A stretch of DNA of 64,000 bases from Stappia sp. 28M-7 (GCF_014252955.1 NZ_JACMIA010000001.1:620001-684000), one strand, 5' to 3'; shown: positions 35,585 to 44,947, numbered from the stretch's first letter. Program-made: numbers and translations. The notes: generated from the sequence alone by a model not told the origin.

Positions 35585-35601
35585 TTGTGCGAGTGAGGAA
35601 A

Positions 35602-36609
35602 ATGGATTTACCAAAGGCCGGAAGCACTTACATGCAGGAACGGCGCGGAATCGCCGCCGTACAGGGTTACGCAGCCAGGGCGGGACAGATTTGGCGCGAA
35701 ACCGGCACCGGCGATGTGGGTATCGACGGGCAGCTTGAGTTTGTCACGAGGGAGGGATTCGCGACCGGGCGTACCGTCGCTGCCCAGGTGAAAGCGGGGC
35801 CCTCCTTCTTTCAGTATCGCACCGGGGCTGGCTGGAAATTCTATCCCGAGGACAAGCACCGAGCATATTGGGAGCAGTTTCCTTTGCCGGTCCTGCTCAT
35901 TCTTCACAATACTGATACCGGCCACAGCTATTGGATCGATGTGCGGCAAGCCTTGCGCATTCCTGTTCGCGAAGAGCGTGCTTTTATCGAAGTTCCTGAG
36001 ACGAACCTCCTTGAGAAAACAGATCCGGCGGCTCTCTTCGAGAACGCTGGCGTACTGAAGCAGCCCTTCATACCTGCAATTGAGGATGTGCTCACAAAAC
36101 TCATAACGACTGTATCAAACGAGGGGACCTTTCCTCTCAGCTACTTCGATCTCTTCGTGCATGGGCTGACGAATATCTGCCGTAGCATCTATTACGGCAT
36201 GGACCTCGTATGTAATGCCGTTGAGTACAATCTTGATGCACGAGGGTCCGAGTTCGGCATGGGCATGGGGGGGGCGGAGCACGAATTCACCTTCGGATTC
36301 GTGAAGTTCCTGCTCGCACAGAACCTCGCACAGATCGATTATTCGGATTGTCTCATCGATTGGGTAGACCGCGAAATGCAGCCTCACTTCGTGGCGCCTC
36401 TTACCTCAAGAGGCAGAGCGCTCGTCGCTTTGATCCACAACGAGGAGGCGCGACTCGTCGCGAGTGGCGCGCTGCCTGACGAGGGGCATCGCCATGTGGC
36501 ACAGGAAGGCTTCTTCCAAATGGTGGCGCAGTCCTATTTTCCGAGATTTCCCAGGATCAGGCAGTTTCAGGAAGCGGTGACGATGGAGAAGGAAGTCGCC
36601 GGGGCATGA
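35602..36609 (+). CDS. DUF4365 domain protein (predicted PD-(D/E)XK nuclease)
   Basis: A 335-residue protein with an N-terminal DUF4365 domain: RRGIAAVQGYAARAGQIWRE, then GTGDVGIDGQLEFVT and TVAAQVKAGPSFF, giving D, E and the QxK triad of a restriction-type nuclease. A PLPVLLILHNTDTGHSYWIDV segment completes the domain at about residue 125. The C-terminal ~200 residues are helical and unassigned. ATG 35602 is preferred because GAGG lies 5 bases upstream; TTG 35581 and GTG 35587 are alternatives that would overlap the previous gene. The 3' end overlaps the convergent DUF6035 gene by 43 bases. Confidence 0.85.
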   Translation: MDLPKAGSTYMQERRGIAAVQGYAARAGQIWRETGTGDVGIDGQLEFVTREGFATGRTVAAQVKAGPSFFQYRTGAGWKFYPEDKHRAYWEQFPLPVLLILHNTDTGHSYWIDVRQALRIPVREERAFIEVPETNLLEKTDPAALFENAGVLKQPFIPAIEDVLTKLITTVSNEGTFPLSYFDLFVHGLTNICRSIYYGMDLVCNAVEYNLDARGSEFGMGMGGAEHEFTFGFVKFLLAQNLAQIDYSDCLIDWVDREMQPHFVAPLTSRGRALVALIHNEEARLVASGALPDEGHRHVAQEGFFQMVAQSYFPRFPRIRQFQEAVTMEKEVAGA

Positions 36610-38057
36610 GTTGAGGAAGCAGGGCTGATTTTCTCAAGCTTTGCCTTCGTGCCCGGTATGAGTAAATCGACCAAAGGGATGGTGGCCGGATCAGGCGCAA
36701 AATCCGGCTCGCCCCTGCGTAGCGAGGCGCCAATGGCGCTCCGCCTGCGTTTCCATTTTCCGGTCCGATCCTGCTCATCCAGTAACTTTTCCCGCTCAAA
36801 GAGCCGAACTGCATGGCCGAAGGCGACGACATGCTGCGGATAGCCATCGGAGATCCGGTGAGCGACCTCCACAAGACGCCTGAAATTCCAGCCGACCGGG
36901 TTGCCTTCCTTTGCACTGGCCACGCCATTCATGAGCGCGATGAAGCCGCTGTCGTCATTAGGGGATGGCGGCAAAGAGATGCCGCGGTCATCGAGCGCCT
37001 TGCGTAGCGCGGCCCATGCATGAACGGCCGTCCTGTCAGGCGCACTATTGGGACTCCGCGAAAGCCAGAACGAAAACAACTCGCCTCTCAAGGCATCCAT
37101 TGTTGCCTGTTCGCGCTCTTGCAGTTCCTTGTCGATCTCCGCACGAAGAGCCGCTGCCTGCCGGTCATAGTCGAAATGCCAGCAGCGCTGGGTTTCTTTC
37201 TCGCAGGTCAGCCCGTTGAACGGAACGACGTAGGACTCCCAATGATCCGTCAGGCTGTCGCCTTCCCGTACGGGCCGCCGGTAATGGCAACGCACATGAA
37301 CTCGGCGTTCCGCCTCCGACAAGGCCGCGGTTTCCTCGTCAACGACGAGGATGTTTGAGTTGTTGGAAAATAACAGGTCGTCCGTCGTCAGGCGCCGATA
37401 GTCAGGATCGAAATAGCCCATGACCCAAACCAACAGCGCGCCTTCTTGTCTGTAGAAGGATCGGCGACCAGCGACCACGTCGAGAAACGTGGTCGAAAGC
37501 TGCACTTCAAAGGCCACTCTCCCCATAGGTCCGGTTACCTGAACATCGGGCTGGCGACGGCTATGGCGATCGTGGGACGATCGCCATTGATGCTCGCTCA
37601 GGATTTCCGAGAAGGAGGGATCCGCTGCGAGGCTGCGTACGATTAGTGCTTTGATCCGCTTATGCGGCTCGCTTTCGCGAACACCGTTATATTTACGAGC
37701 GAGAATTTCGTCGCGGGAGAGCGGGCTGCGCGTTTCGGCAGGACACGAACCGTCTTCGGTTATGTGCCGGAAGAAGAAGTGCTTGAGCTGGTTGGCGACG
37801 AGATAGACGGGAACGGAGCAGAGTGAACAACGGAAGCGAGGCTTTTCGGAAAGACGCTCTCGGACGCTGACGCGCTGCGCGATCAGCCCCTCATAGCGCT
37901 GCCCACCGATCCATACCCTCGCATCGACAAATTCGCCGGTATCGCAGTCAAGCACCTCGCGAATTGCCGGCTCCTCCACCGGCAACGCGGCGGCAAGCGG
38001 ATCGAACGTGACGTTCCCGCCAACTACCGGCCGGTTCTGCTCCTCGTCGCCATCCAT
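36567..38057 (-). CDS. DUF6035 family protein (CoiA-like zinc/nuclease module)
   Basis: A 496-residue protein. The N-terminal zinc-finger-like region is RCSLCSVPVYL, then KHFFFRHITEDGSC (Cys-Cys-His-Cys). This is followed by RRQPDVQVTGPMGRVAFEVQLSTTFLDVVAGRRSFYR, a PD-(D/E)XK-like core with Gln in place of the usual Lys (E-x-Q). Together these resemble the competence-type CoiA nuclease family and the DUF6035 group in defence islands. The second half is helical and has no motif. ATG at 38057 is preferred over TTG at 38066. It is divergent from the 38134 gene by 76 bases and its 3' end overlaps the DUF4365 gene by 43 bases. Confidence 0.82.
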   Translation of the reverse strand: MDGDEEQNRPVVGGNVTFDPLAAALPVEEPAIREVLDCDTGEFVDARVWIGGQRYEGLIAQRVSVRERLSEKPRFRCSLCSVPVYLVANQLKHFFFRHITEDGSCPAETRSPLSRDEILARKYNGVRESEPHKRIKALIVRSLAADPSFSEILSEHQWRSSHDRHSRRQPDVQVTGPMGRVAFEVQLSTTFLDVVAGRRSFYRQEGALLVWVMGYFDPDYRRLTTDDLLFSNNSNILVVDEETAALSEAERRVHVRCHYRRPVREGDSLTDHWESYVVPFNGLTCEKETQRCWHFDYDRQAAALRAEIDKELQEREQATMDALRGELFSFWLSRSPNSAPDRTAVHAWAALRKALDDRGISLPPSPNDDSGFIALMNGVASAKEGNPVGWNFRRLVEVAHRISDGYPQHVVAFGHAVRLFEREKLLDEQDRTGKWKRRRSAIGASLRRGEPDFAPDPATIPLVDLLIPGTKAKLEKISPASSTHAPATSFSIVTAS

Positions 38058-38133
38058 TGTCGCCAATCTCTAATTGAATGAGGCTAGCAGGATTCGGAGC
38101 TACCATGAACTGCGAACCCCGAAGGAGGAGCCG

Positions 38134-38589
38134 ATGCCAAGCACGAAGAGAAAGAGGCCCGCGCTTAAGCTGCCGGCGATAAAGCCGGGCAACTGGCGTG
38201 GCGAAATTCTTGGAAGCTGCGAGGTCAATTTCGGACAAGTTGTTCAGCCCGGCCCACCTCGGCAGTCGGTCGAATTCACATACATGATAATGCCTGGAGT
38301 TTTTACCATGCCGGAGGTGCGGTTCACTTGGCCGGGCGTCATCATGATTATGACACCAACTCCCATGAAAACTGATTTTCCGGACGCAGGCTGTTTGCTC
38401 AAGGCCGAGCATCTTCCCTCGCTGCACCTGTCGCTTGAGGTCACACGCGGGCAATTTTCGGACATGCTGCGGATGCTGGAGACAAATCGTCTTAAGGATT
38501 TTCACTTCACCTTGGAGGATGAAGCCGACGGCTCTTGGCCAGTCTACAGTTGGGGAATGTCGGCAACGAGCGCCACAGGAGGGCATTAG
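38134..38589 (+). CDS. Small hypothetical protein at the island's right end
   Basis: A 151-residue protein of unknown function. The ATG at 38134 is set by an excellent ribosome-binding site (AAGGAGGAG). The N-terminus is basic (KRKRPALKLPAIKPG), followed by a likely beta-rich domain with many Met/Pro/Phe, and an acidic C-terminus. It lies 44 bases from the right direct repeat and is divergent from the DUF6035 gene. It could be an inhibitor or partner of its divergent neighbour, but nothing in the sequence proves it. Confidence 0.6.
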   Translation: MPSTKRKRPALKLPAIKPGNWRGEILGSCEVNFGQVVQPGPPRQSVEFTYMIMPGVFTMPEVRFTWPGVIMIMTPTPMKTDFPDAGCLLKAEHLPSLHLSLEVTRGQFSDMLRMLETNRLKDFHFTLEDEADGSWPVYSWGMSATSATGGH

Positions 38590-38633
38590 AGGGCTATAGC
38601 GTAGACATAGTTCTCATCATCGCCCGGTGCGGC

Positions 38634-38762
38634 GCGCCATTTCCCAACAGAACCATGAATGCCGAACGCAGCCGTTTCCGCGCCAGAAGCGGCGACCAGC
38701 CTTCAAGGCAGTTCCGAATTCGACACGATGATGCGAACCACGGTATGGGCGACCTCGAGGCG
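38634..38762 (+). repeat. Right direct repeat (attR-like)
   Basis: Copy of 14610-14738. The tRNA-derived part shared with the left end is short (GCGCCA), and the rest comes from sequence immediately downstream of tRNA-Arg. It marks the right border of the island. The following 160 bases show no gene. Confidence 0.9.
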
Positions 38763-38924
38763 TTGCGCGAACCGTGAGTTCTCGGAAGCTCCTTCACCCT
38801 GACGAGGGGTGAGAGGCCGCTGAGTGCGGAGTGTGATCTCGGTCGATTGAACCCGTCAAACCAACTGTCGGGCGATTACAATCTCAGGAAAATCCGGGAT
38901 GATGGCGTGCGCGCCCAGCATCGG

Positions 38925-39588
38925 CCCCAGCATCAGCCGAAGCCGATATCGTGGCCGCGACCGCAGCGGAATGCCTGCGCAATGCCGGCTTTACCGCAGA
39001 GGTTCTTTTCGGATCCGGACGCGAATTCATCGGCTGGGGCCCTGCTGCATGGACCTATCATGCCCAACCGCCCAGGATCATCGAAGAGGGTGACGTCGTG
39101 CTTGCCGAAGTTTTCGCCTTCTACGGCATGTCCGAAACCCAACACCAGCCCGCCATAACGGTGGGAACGGCGCATCCGGAGTTTGAGCGGGCTGCAGCCG
39201 TTGCCCGAGCCTGTTACGAAGAAGGACTGCGGGTCCTGCGGCCCGGACGCACATTCGGCGAAGTGGTGGACATCATGGAAGCGCCCCTGCTCGCCTCCGG
39301 CGGCTGGCATGTCCCCCCTCTGATTCATAGCATCAACCCTACGGCCCGATCGGCTTCGGTTCGGCTCCCGGACCGGAATCCCTACCCGAAGCATCGGCGT
39401 ACGGCTCGATCGGGCGCCTGCCCACGACCTGGCGCGATCTGCCGCTGCAGGAAGGCATGTCCTTCGCCTTCGAAACGAATTGTGCGTTTGGCAGGCATCT
39501 GGCAAATCTGGGTGGTACCGTTCTTGTCGGCCCGGACGGGGGCATCGAACTCAATCACAACTCCACCCATGTGATGAGAGCTGGTTGA
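38925..39588 (+). pseudogene. Decayed M24-family peptidase (Xaa-Pro aminopeptidase/creatinase-like)
   Basis: A coding remnant beginning near 38925 with no start codon or N-terminal domain. First frame: IVAATAAECLRNAGFTAEVL, then RIIEEGDVVLAEVFAFYGMSETQHQPAITVG and RPGRTFGEVVDIMEAPLL. After SINP near 39337 the homology continues in another frame (YGPIGFGSAPG, then LQEGMSFAFETNCAFG, and GIELNHNSTHVMRAG before TGA 39586-39588). A missing C in a CCC run explains the shift. Metal ligands cannot be checked because of the damage. N-terminal loss is next to the island's right border. Confidence 0.75.
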
Positions 39589-39595
39589 CACGAGG

Positions 39596-39629
39596 CAAGC
39601 GCCTGGTCGAACTCACGGCCAGGCGCTTG
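39596..39629 (+). terminator. Hairpin after the M24 pseudogene
   Basis: A perfect 11-bp stem CAAGCGCCTGG (39596-39606) with CCAGGCGCTTG (39619-39629) and a 12-base loop. Followed by A-rich rather than T-rich sequence, so termination is uncertain. Confidence 0.4.
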
Positions 39630-39640
39630 GCACGACAAAA

Positions 39641-39851
39641 ATGAAGATGAGCACCAGGATCGAGATTCAGAGCAAGTCCTCGCAGCGCCTTTGCGAAAAG
39701 CTGGGCATGCGCCGGGAGGGCGTGTTCGTCGAGTTCGTCTCGTTCACCCGGGACAGGGACGGCAATCCGATCTACGAAAAACACCCTGCAATACGCCATC
39801 TTGCGCCGCGAGTGGATGTCCGGCGGGGCGGCTGCCGGCATGACGGGCTGA
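39641..39851 (+). pseudogene. C-terminal fragment of a GNAT acetyltransferase
   Basis: A fragment resembling RimJ/RimL-type N-acetyltransferases: SQRLCEKLGMRREGVFVEFVSFTRDRDGNPIYE and then, after one extra A in an A5 run (39777-39781), NTLQYAILRREW in the next frame. The N-terminal acetyl-CoA-binding part is missing. It is unrelated in sequence to the intact GNAT gene that follows on the other strand. Confidence 0.65.
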
Positions 39852-39866
39852 TGCCCGCCTTGCGGG

Positions 39867-40427
39867 TCAAAAGCGCTTTTCGAAGCGGAACATTCCGCCA
39901 TCGTCCGGGAGCGTTTGCTGGTCCGGTTTGCCGGGCTCCGGGTGGTTGGGCTCCGGGTGGTTGGGGTCCGGATGACGGGCGTTGTGGTACTCGACGATGT
40001 GGAACCCGCAGACATTGACGTAGAAGTGGATGTTGCGCTTCTCGAAGTAGGGCGTGTGCGTGGTCCAGACCTTGGTATCGGGATAGGCGGCCTCGATGGC
40101 GGCCCAGGCCTTTCGGCCGATGCCGCGGCCGAGTTCGCCGGCCCGCACGTAGAAGAAGTCGAGCGAGTTGTGCCCCGTCGCGACGTCGATGGAGACGACG
40201 GCACCGCCGACCCACCGGCCATCTTCCAGGATGCGGTGGACGACGGCGTTCGGAGCCTCGAAGGACGCCGCAACATCCTCGTCCGACGGGATCGGCCCGT
40301 CGTCGGCCGGTCCGAATGTTTCCTTCACCGCTATCGCGAAGGCCTCCTGAAGCTCCTTGCGAAAGCGGGGAAGGTCGGCGGGGCTGGCAAGGTCGAGGGT
40401 GATGTGGCCGGTCGGGGAGGCGGTCAT
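39867..40427 (-). CDS. GNAT-family N-acetyltransferase
   Basis: A 186-residue acetyltransferase. The acetyl-CoA pyrophosphate-binding motif is [14 protein letters not shown] (about 105-118), preceded by LDFFYV on beta-4 and followed by [29 protein letters not shown], a typical GNAT C-terminal half. A short repeated tail ([19 protein letters not shown], from near-identical 15-base units) is unusual. The ATG overlaps the RND pump stop as ATGA, so it is the third gene of the efflux operon. Its substrate is unknown; drug or peptide modification is possible but unproven. Confidence 0.85.
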   Translation of the reverse strand: MTASPTGHITLDLASPADLPRFRKELQEAFAIAVKETFGPADDGPIPSDEDVAASFEAPNAVVHRILEDGRWVGGAVVSIDVATGHNSLDFFYVRAGELGRGIGRKAWAAIEAAYPDTKVWTTHTPYFEKRNIHFYVNVCGFHIVEYHNARHPDPNHPEPNHPEPGKPDQQTLPDDGGMFRFEKRF

Positions 40428-43400
40428 GGCTGTTTCCCAGATGTTGCTTCGATGGCGGACGGCGTCAGGGAGCGTTCGGCCGATGCAGGGCGTGCCTCGG
40501 CCCGGTCCTTGCGCTTGCGGTCGGCAAGGCGCATCACGAGCGCGAAGAAGACCGGCACGAAGAGGACGGCAAGGACGGTGGCCGAGATCATGCCGCCGAA
40601 CAGGCCGGTGCCCAAAGCGTTCTGCGTCTCCGAACTCGGCCCCTTGGCGATCACGAGAGGGACGATGCCCAGCGTGAAGGCGAGGGAGGTCATGACGATG
40701 GGGCGCAGCCGCAACCGGGCCGCCTCCACGGCCGCCTCGCGCAGCGTGTGCCCCTGGTCGAGCAGTTTGCGCGCAAACTCGACGATCAGCACCGCATTCT
40801 TGGCCGACAGGCCGATCAGCGTGATCATGCCGACCTTGAAGAACACGTCGTTCTCCAGCCCGCGCAGATAGACGGCCGCCACCGCGCCGAGGATGCCGAG
40901 CGGCACCACCAGCATGACGGAAACGGGAATGGCCCAGCTCTCGTAGAGGGCAGCCAGCACCAGGAACACCACGACCATGGAGAAGGCGACCAGAAGCGGC
41001 GCCTGCGCGCCGGACTGGCGCTCCTGGAACGACTGGCCGGTCCATTCCACGGCGAAGCCGGCCGGAAGCTGCGCGGCGATGCGTTCGATCTCGTCCATCG
41101 CGCTGCCGCTCGAAACGCCGGGAGCGGCGTCCGCGGAGATGCTGAGCGAGGGATAGCCGTTGTAGCGATTGAGCTGCAGCGGACCGACCGACCATTCCGG
41201 CGTCACCACTTCGTAAAGGGGAACCATGCCGCCCTGATCGTTGCGCACATGCAGCTTCAGCACATGCTCGACCTGCATGCGGTCCTTCGCCTGTGCCTGG
41301 ACGATGACCTGCTGCAGGATCCCGGCGCGGGGAAAGTCGTTCACATAGGTGGAGCCGGTGGTCGAGGCGAGCATGTCGCTGATCGCCGAGAACGACATCC
41401 CCAGCGCGCCGGCCTTCTGGCGATCCACGCGCAGGTTGACGCTCGGCCCGTCCGGCAGGCCGTCGACGCGCACGTTGCGCAAAAGGGTGCTTTGACCGGC
41501 GAGCGCGACCAGCTTGTCGGCGGCGCCCAGCAGCGCGCCCGCGTCGCGCGCCGCGCGGTCGACGAGACGCAGCGAGAGACCCGATGTGCTGCCCAGTTCC
41601 TCGATGGCAGGCGGCTTCATCACGAGGACCTCGCCTTCCGTCGTCTCGCGCATCGCCTCCTCGGCCGCTGCGATCTCCAGCGCGGTGCTGCCGCTGCGTG
41701 CATCGAAGTCCCGCAGCGTCGTGAACGACATTGCCGCGTTGGGACCCGAGCCGGAAAAGCCGAAGCCTATGATCGAGAGGTTGTTGACGATGTCGGGTCG
41801 CGCCGCGGCGTGACGGTCGAAGCGCTCGACAAGCGCCCTGGTCCGCTCTGCGGTGGCATCGGCCGGCAGCGTGAAGGATGTCATGAACGTGCCCTGGTCC
41901 TCGTCCGGGACGAAGGCGGTCGGCAGCGTGCCGTAGCCCATCGCCAGCGCGCCGACGAGAGCGCCGTAGACCAGCATGACGCGGCCCGGCCGCTTCAGCA
42001 GCCAGCCGACCCAGGCCGTATACCGCCCGGTGAGCCGGTCGAAGCCGCGATTGAACCAGGCAAAGAAGCCCTTGCGGTCGTGTTGCGGTGGCACGGGTTT
42101 GAGGATCGTCGCGCAGAGCGCGGGTGTCAGGCTGAGCGCCAGGAAGGCGGAGAACAGGATCGAAACGGCCAGCGAGACCGTGAACTGGCGGTAGATCGCG
42201 CCGACCGAACCGCCGGCGAGGCCCATGGGCAGGAAGACGGCCGTCAGCACCAGCGTGATGCCGATCACCGCGCCGGTGATCTCGCGCATGGCGCGGCGCG
42301 TTGCCTCGCGCGGCGACAGGCCCTCGCTGGCCATCAACCGTTCGACATTCTCCACGACGACGATGGCATCGTCGACGATGATGCCGATTGCCAGCACCAT
42401 GCCGAACATCGTCAGCACATTGATCGAATAGCCGATGGCCCACATCACGGCGAACGTGCCCAGCAGCGCGATCGGCGCGACGATGGCCGGGATCAGCGTG
42501 TAGCGGATGTTCTGGAGGAAGAGGAGCATGATGAGGAACACCAGCACCATGGCTTCGGCGAGCGTCATCACCACCTTGGAAATCGACAGCTTCACGAAGG
42601 GCGCTGTGTCGTAGGAGACGGCATGGACGATGCCCTCCGGCATCGACGCGGCGAGTTCGGCGAGGCGCGCCTTGACGCCCTCCGAGGTCGAGACCGCATT
42701 GGCTCCGGGAGCGAGCTGGATGGCCGCCGCCGTTGCGGGCTTGCCCCCGTCGAAGATCGAGAAGCCCATCGTCTGGGCGCCGATCTCGACCTTGGCGACA
42801 TCGCCGAGCGTCAGCTTCGAGCCGTCGGGATTGGAGCGCAAGACGATAGCGGCGAACTCCTCGGGCGTTCGCAACTGCCCGTCGAGGGTGAGCGGCACGC
42901 TGATCATCTGGCCGGGTACCGTCGGCGCTTCGCCGAGGCGGCCGGGCGCTCCCTGGACGTTCTGGGACTGGATGGCCTGGACGATCTCGGCCATCGAGAC
43001 CGCGTAGGAAACGAGCAGGGCCGGGTCGACCCAGATGCGCATGGCGGCCTCCGAGCCGAAGGACTGCACCCGGCCGACGCCGGGCACGCGCTTCAGCTCC
43101 GGCGCCAGGCCGCGCACCATATAGTCCTCGAGCGCCAGTGAATCGGCCTTGCCGTCGTCGGAGCGCAGCGAGACGATCATCAGGAAGCCCGACGTGACGC
43201 CCTCGACGGACAGGCCGGAACGCCGCACGGGCTCGGGCAGGCGCGGTTCGACCGCCTTGAGCCGGTTCTGGACATCGATCTGGGCGAGCTCCGGGTCGGT
43301 CCCGGGCTTGAAAGTCACGGTGATGCTGGCGTTGCCGGCCGAGTCGGACGAGGATTCGAAGTAGAGCACGTTCTTCACGGCCGCCAGCTCACGCTCGATC

Positions 43401-43591
43401 GGGGCCGTGAGGCTGTCGTTGATCGTCTGCGGGCTGGCGCCGGTATAGGTGGCGTAGATGCTGACGCTCGGCGGCGCGATCACCGGGAAGCGCGAGACCG
43501 GAAGCTGGGGGATCGCGACGAGACCGGCCATCACCACGAAGATTGCGATAACCCAGGCAAACACCGGCCGCTCGATGAAGAATTGAGGCAT
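40424..43591 (-). CDS. RND efflux transporter permease (HAE1 family)
   Basis: A 1055-residue inner-membrane proton/drug antiporter with twelve membrane segments and two large periplasmic loops. Features: [24 protein letters not shown] at the N-terminus, [17 protein letters not shown] in segment 4 with the paired aspartates of the proton relay, ISLTPALC at the end of the first half, and [15 protein letters not shown] with the relay lysine in segment 10. The gene is directly downstream of its membrane-fusion partner (gap of 12 bases). There is no outer-membrane channel gene in this operon, so a TolC/OprM-like protein must be borrowed. Divergent regulator genes flank it. Confidence 0.95.
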   Translation of the reverse strand: MPQFFIERPVFAWVIAIFVVMAGLVAIPQLPVSRFPVIAPPSVSIYATYTGASPQTINDSLTAPIERELAAVKNVLYFESSSDSAGNASITVTFKPGTDPELAQIDVQNRLKAVEPRLPEPVRRSGLSVEGVTSGFLMIVSLRSDDGKADSLALEDYMVRGLAPELKRVPGVGRVQSFGSEAAMRIWVDPALLVSYAVSMAEIVQAIQSQNVQGAPGRLGEAPTVPGQMISVPLTLDGQLRTPEEFAAIVLRSNPDGSKLTLGDVAKVEIGAQTMGFSIFDGGKPATAAAIQLAPGANAVSTSEGVKARLAELAASMPEGIVHAVSYDTAPFVKLSISKVVMTLAEAMVLVFLIMLLFLQNIRYTLIPAIVAPIALLGTFAVMWAIGYSINVLTMFGMVLAIGIIVDDAIVVVENVERLMASEGLSPREATRRAMREITGAVIGITLVLTAVFLPMGLAGGSVGAIYRQFTVSLAVSILFSAFLALSLTPALCATILKPVPPQHDRKGFFAWFNRGFDRLTGRYTAWVGWLLKRPGRVMLVYGALVGALAMGYGTLPTAFVPDEDQGTFMTSFTLPADATAERTRALVERFDRHAAARPDIVNNLSIIGFGFSGSGPNAAMSFTTLRDFDARSGSTALEIAAAEEAMRETTEGEVLVMKPPAIEELGSTSGLSLRLVDRAARDAGALLGAADKLVALAGQSTLLRNVRVDGLPDGPSVNLRVDRQKAGALGMSFSAISDMLASTTGSTYVNDFPRAGILQQVIVQAQAKDRMQVEHVLKLHVRNDQGGMVPLYEVVTPEWSVGPLQLNRYNGYPSLSISADAAPGVSSGSAMDEIERIAAQLPAGFAVEWTGQSFQERQSGAQAPLLVAFSMVVVFLVLAALYESWAIPVSVMLVVPLGILGAVAAVYLRGLENDVFFKVGMITLIGLSAKNAVLIVEFARKLLDQGHTLREAAVEAARLRLRPIVMTSLAFTLGIVPLVIAKGPSSETQNALGTGLFGGMISATVLAVLFVPVFFALVMRLADRKRKDRAEARPASAERSLTPSAIEATSGKQP

Positions 43592-43603
43592 CGGATGGTC
43601 TCC

Positions 43604-44794
43604 TCAGGAGCCGCTCTCGGGCAAGGCCCGGCGATAGGGGACGAGCTTGAGCGGCTGCCCGGCCCGCGTGCGGTCCTGTCCCTGGACCACGACCGTCTCG
43701 CCCGGCTTCAATCCCGACAGGACGACGTACTGCCTGTCTATGAGCGCCCCGAGCTCCACCTCGCGGCGGCTGGCGGTCTTGTCGCCGGCGATGATCGTGA
43801 GGTGCGGCCGCCCCGAGGTGTCGCGGAGCACGGCTTCCTGCGGCACCGTCAGGGCATCGGCGTAGATGGCGCTGGGCACTCTGGCGCGCAGATACATGCC
43901 CGGCAGCAACTGGCGATGTGGGTTCGGCACTTTCACGCGCAGCGCGATGTTGCCCGTGCCGGGGTCGACCGTGCTGTCGGAGAACAGCAGCTTGCCCTGG
44001 AACGCGTAGGGCCTTCCGGTGATGGTGAGAATGTCCACCGGAAGGGCGCGGGCATCCTTGCTGCCGTCGCTTTCCAGCGCCTCTTCCAGCTGTTCCCACC
44101 GGATCGAGGGCCGGCGCACATCGAGATAGACGCTGTCGAGCTGCCGGACGACGGCAAGGGCGTTGGCGGTGCCGACGGACGCAAGGCCGCCTTCGCTCGT
44201 CAGCGCCTGGCCGATCCGCCCTGCAATCGGGCTTCGCACGGTCGCGTGCGACAGTTCGAGCTGGCGGCGCGTCAGGTTGGCCTTGGCCTCGGCGACGCTC
44301 GCACGGGCTTGCGCCAGTGCCGCCCTGGCATCGCCGAGGGCTGCGGCGCTTGCGGTCTGCGTTGCGGCCAGAGCCGAGATCCGCTCATGCTTGAGCGTTG
44401 CGTTGACGAGATCGGCCTCTGCCCGTGCCAGCACGGCGGAGGCTGCCTCGACATCGGCGGCAAAGGGCGCGGGATCGATCTCGAACAGAGGCTCGCCGGC
44501 GGAGACCTCCGCTCCCTCCGTGAACGTCACCTTCTGGATGATCCCGTTGACCTGCGGGCGGATCTCGGCCGTGCGCAGCGCCGAGACACGGCCGGGCAGC
44601 TCGTCATAGACGATCACCCGGCGCGGCTGCACCGTGAGGACGGAGATGCGGATGGGGGCGCTTTCTTCCTGTTGCCCCTTGTCGGTATCGGTCGTCGTGT
44701 CGTCGCCGCTCTCCATGCAGGCGGCAAGGGCGACTGCCGCCGCGGCGAGGAGGGCAAGCGTCAGGAGCGGGCGTAGGCGCATCGGTGCGATCAT
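43604..44794 (-). CDS. RND efflux membrane fusion protein (periplasmic adaptor lipoprotein)
   Basis: A 396-residue adaptor. A lipoprotein signal (LALLAAAAVALAAC, Cys at about residue 26) anchors it to the inner membrane. Then lipoyl/barrel-sandwich and alpha-hairpin regions (PRRVIVYDELPGRVSAL, FEIDPAPFAADVEAA, then a long coiled coil around 110-175) and the beta-barrel domain (YLDVRRPS; LLPGMYLRARV). It connects the pump to an outer-membrane channel. ATG 44794 is chosen to fit the signal peptide; ATG 44782 is an alternative. It is the first gene of the efflux operon, divergent from the response regulator. Confidence 0.93.
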   Translation of the reverse strand: MIAPMRLRPLLTLALLAAAAVALAACMESGDDTTTDTDKGQQEESAPIRISVLTVQPRRVIVYDELPGRVSALRTAEIRPQVNGIIQKVTFTEGAEVSAGEPLFEIDPAPFAADVEAASAVLARAEADLVNATLKHERISALAATQTASAAALGDARAALAQARASVAEAKANLTRRQLELSHATVRSPIAGRIGQALTSEGGLASVGTANALAVVRQLDSVYLDVRRPSIRWEQLEEALESDGSKDARALPVDILTITGRPYAFQGKLLFSDSTVDPGTGNIALRVKVPNPHRQLLPGMYLRARVPSAIYADALTVPQEAVLRDTSGRPHLTIIAGDKTASRREVELGALIDRQYVVLSGLKPGETVVVQGQDRTRAGQPLKLVPYRRALPESGS

Positions 44795-44947
44795 CCATCG
44801 AAGGGGGCGTGCCGTTTCGGGCGAGTTCGCCTTATCCGTCCGCCGGGTTGGCGCCATGTGGAGGTTGTGTTGCGATTTGATGGAGGAGTGCGAGGGATAC
44901 TCGACGCGGGCCGCGCCTGATGGCATGCCTTGTCCATGGAGAACGCG

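Larger units (their letters stand above)
14610..38762. mobile_element. Degenerate integrated genomic island in tRNA-Arg, with defence-type cargo
   Basis: The block is bounded by direct repeats (14610-14738 and 38634-38762; about 5 mismatches in 129 bases) and begins at the 3' end of tRNA-Arg. Inside are plasmid/ICE-type backbone genes (replication initiator, AlpA-like HTH, XRE, DUF2285, DUF6499, DUF932, DUF736, ParB), an IS256-family element and many nuclease-like cargo genes. I see no integrase, relaxase, coupling protein or type IV secretion genes. The replication initiator is truncated at the left repeat. The element is therefore most likely a decayed remnant or a non-autonomous island. 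The boundaries are seen; the mobility history is inferred. Confidence 0.8.

Noticed and set aside
39867-42443. 858-codon minus-strand reading joining the GNAT gene to an alternative frame of the RND gene
   Set aside because: Only its 3' part (from ATG 40427) is the GNAT protein; the rest is an out-of-frame reading of the pump gene.
40748-43141. 797-codon plus-strand open frame opposite the RND permease
   Set aside because: Antisense of a clear RND pump; His/Arg/Asp-rich shadow translation.
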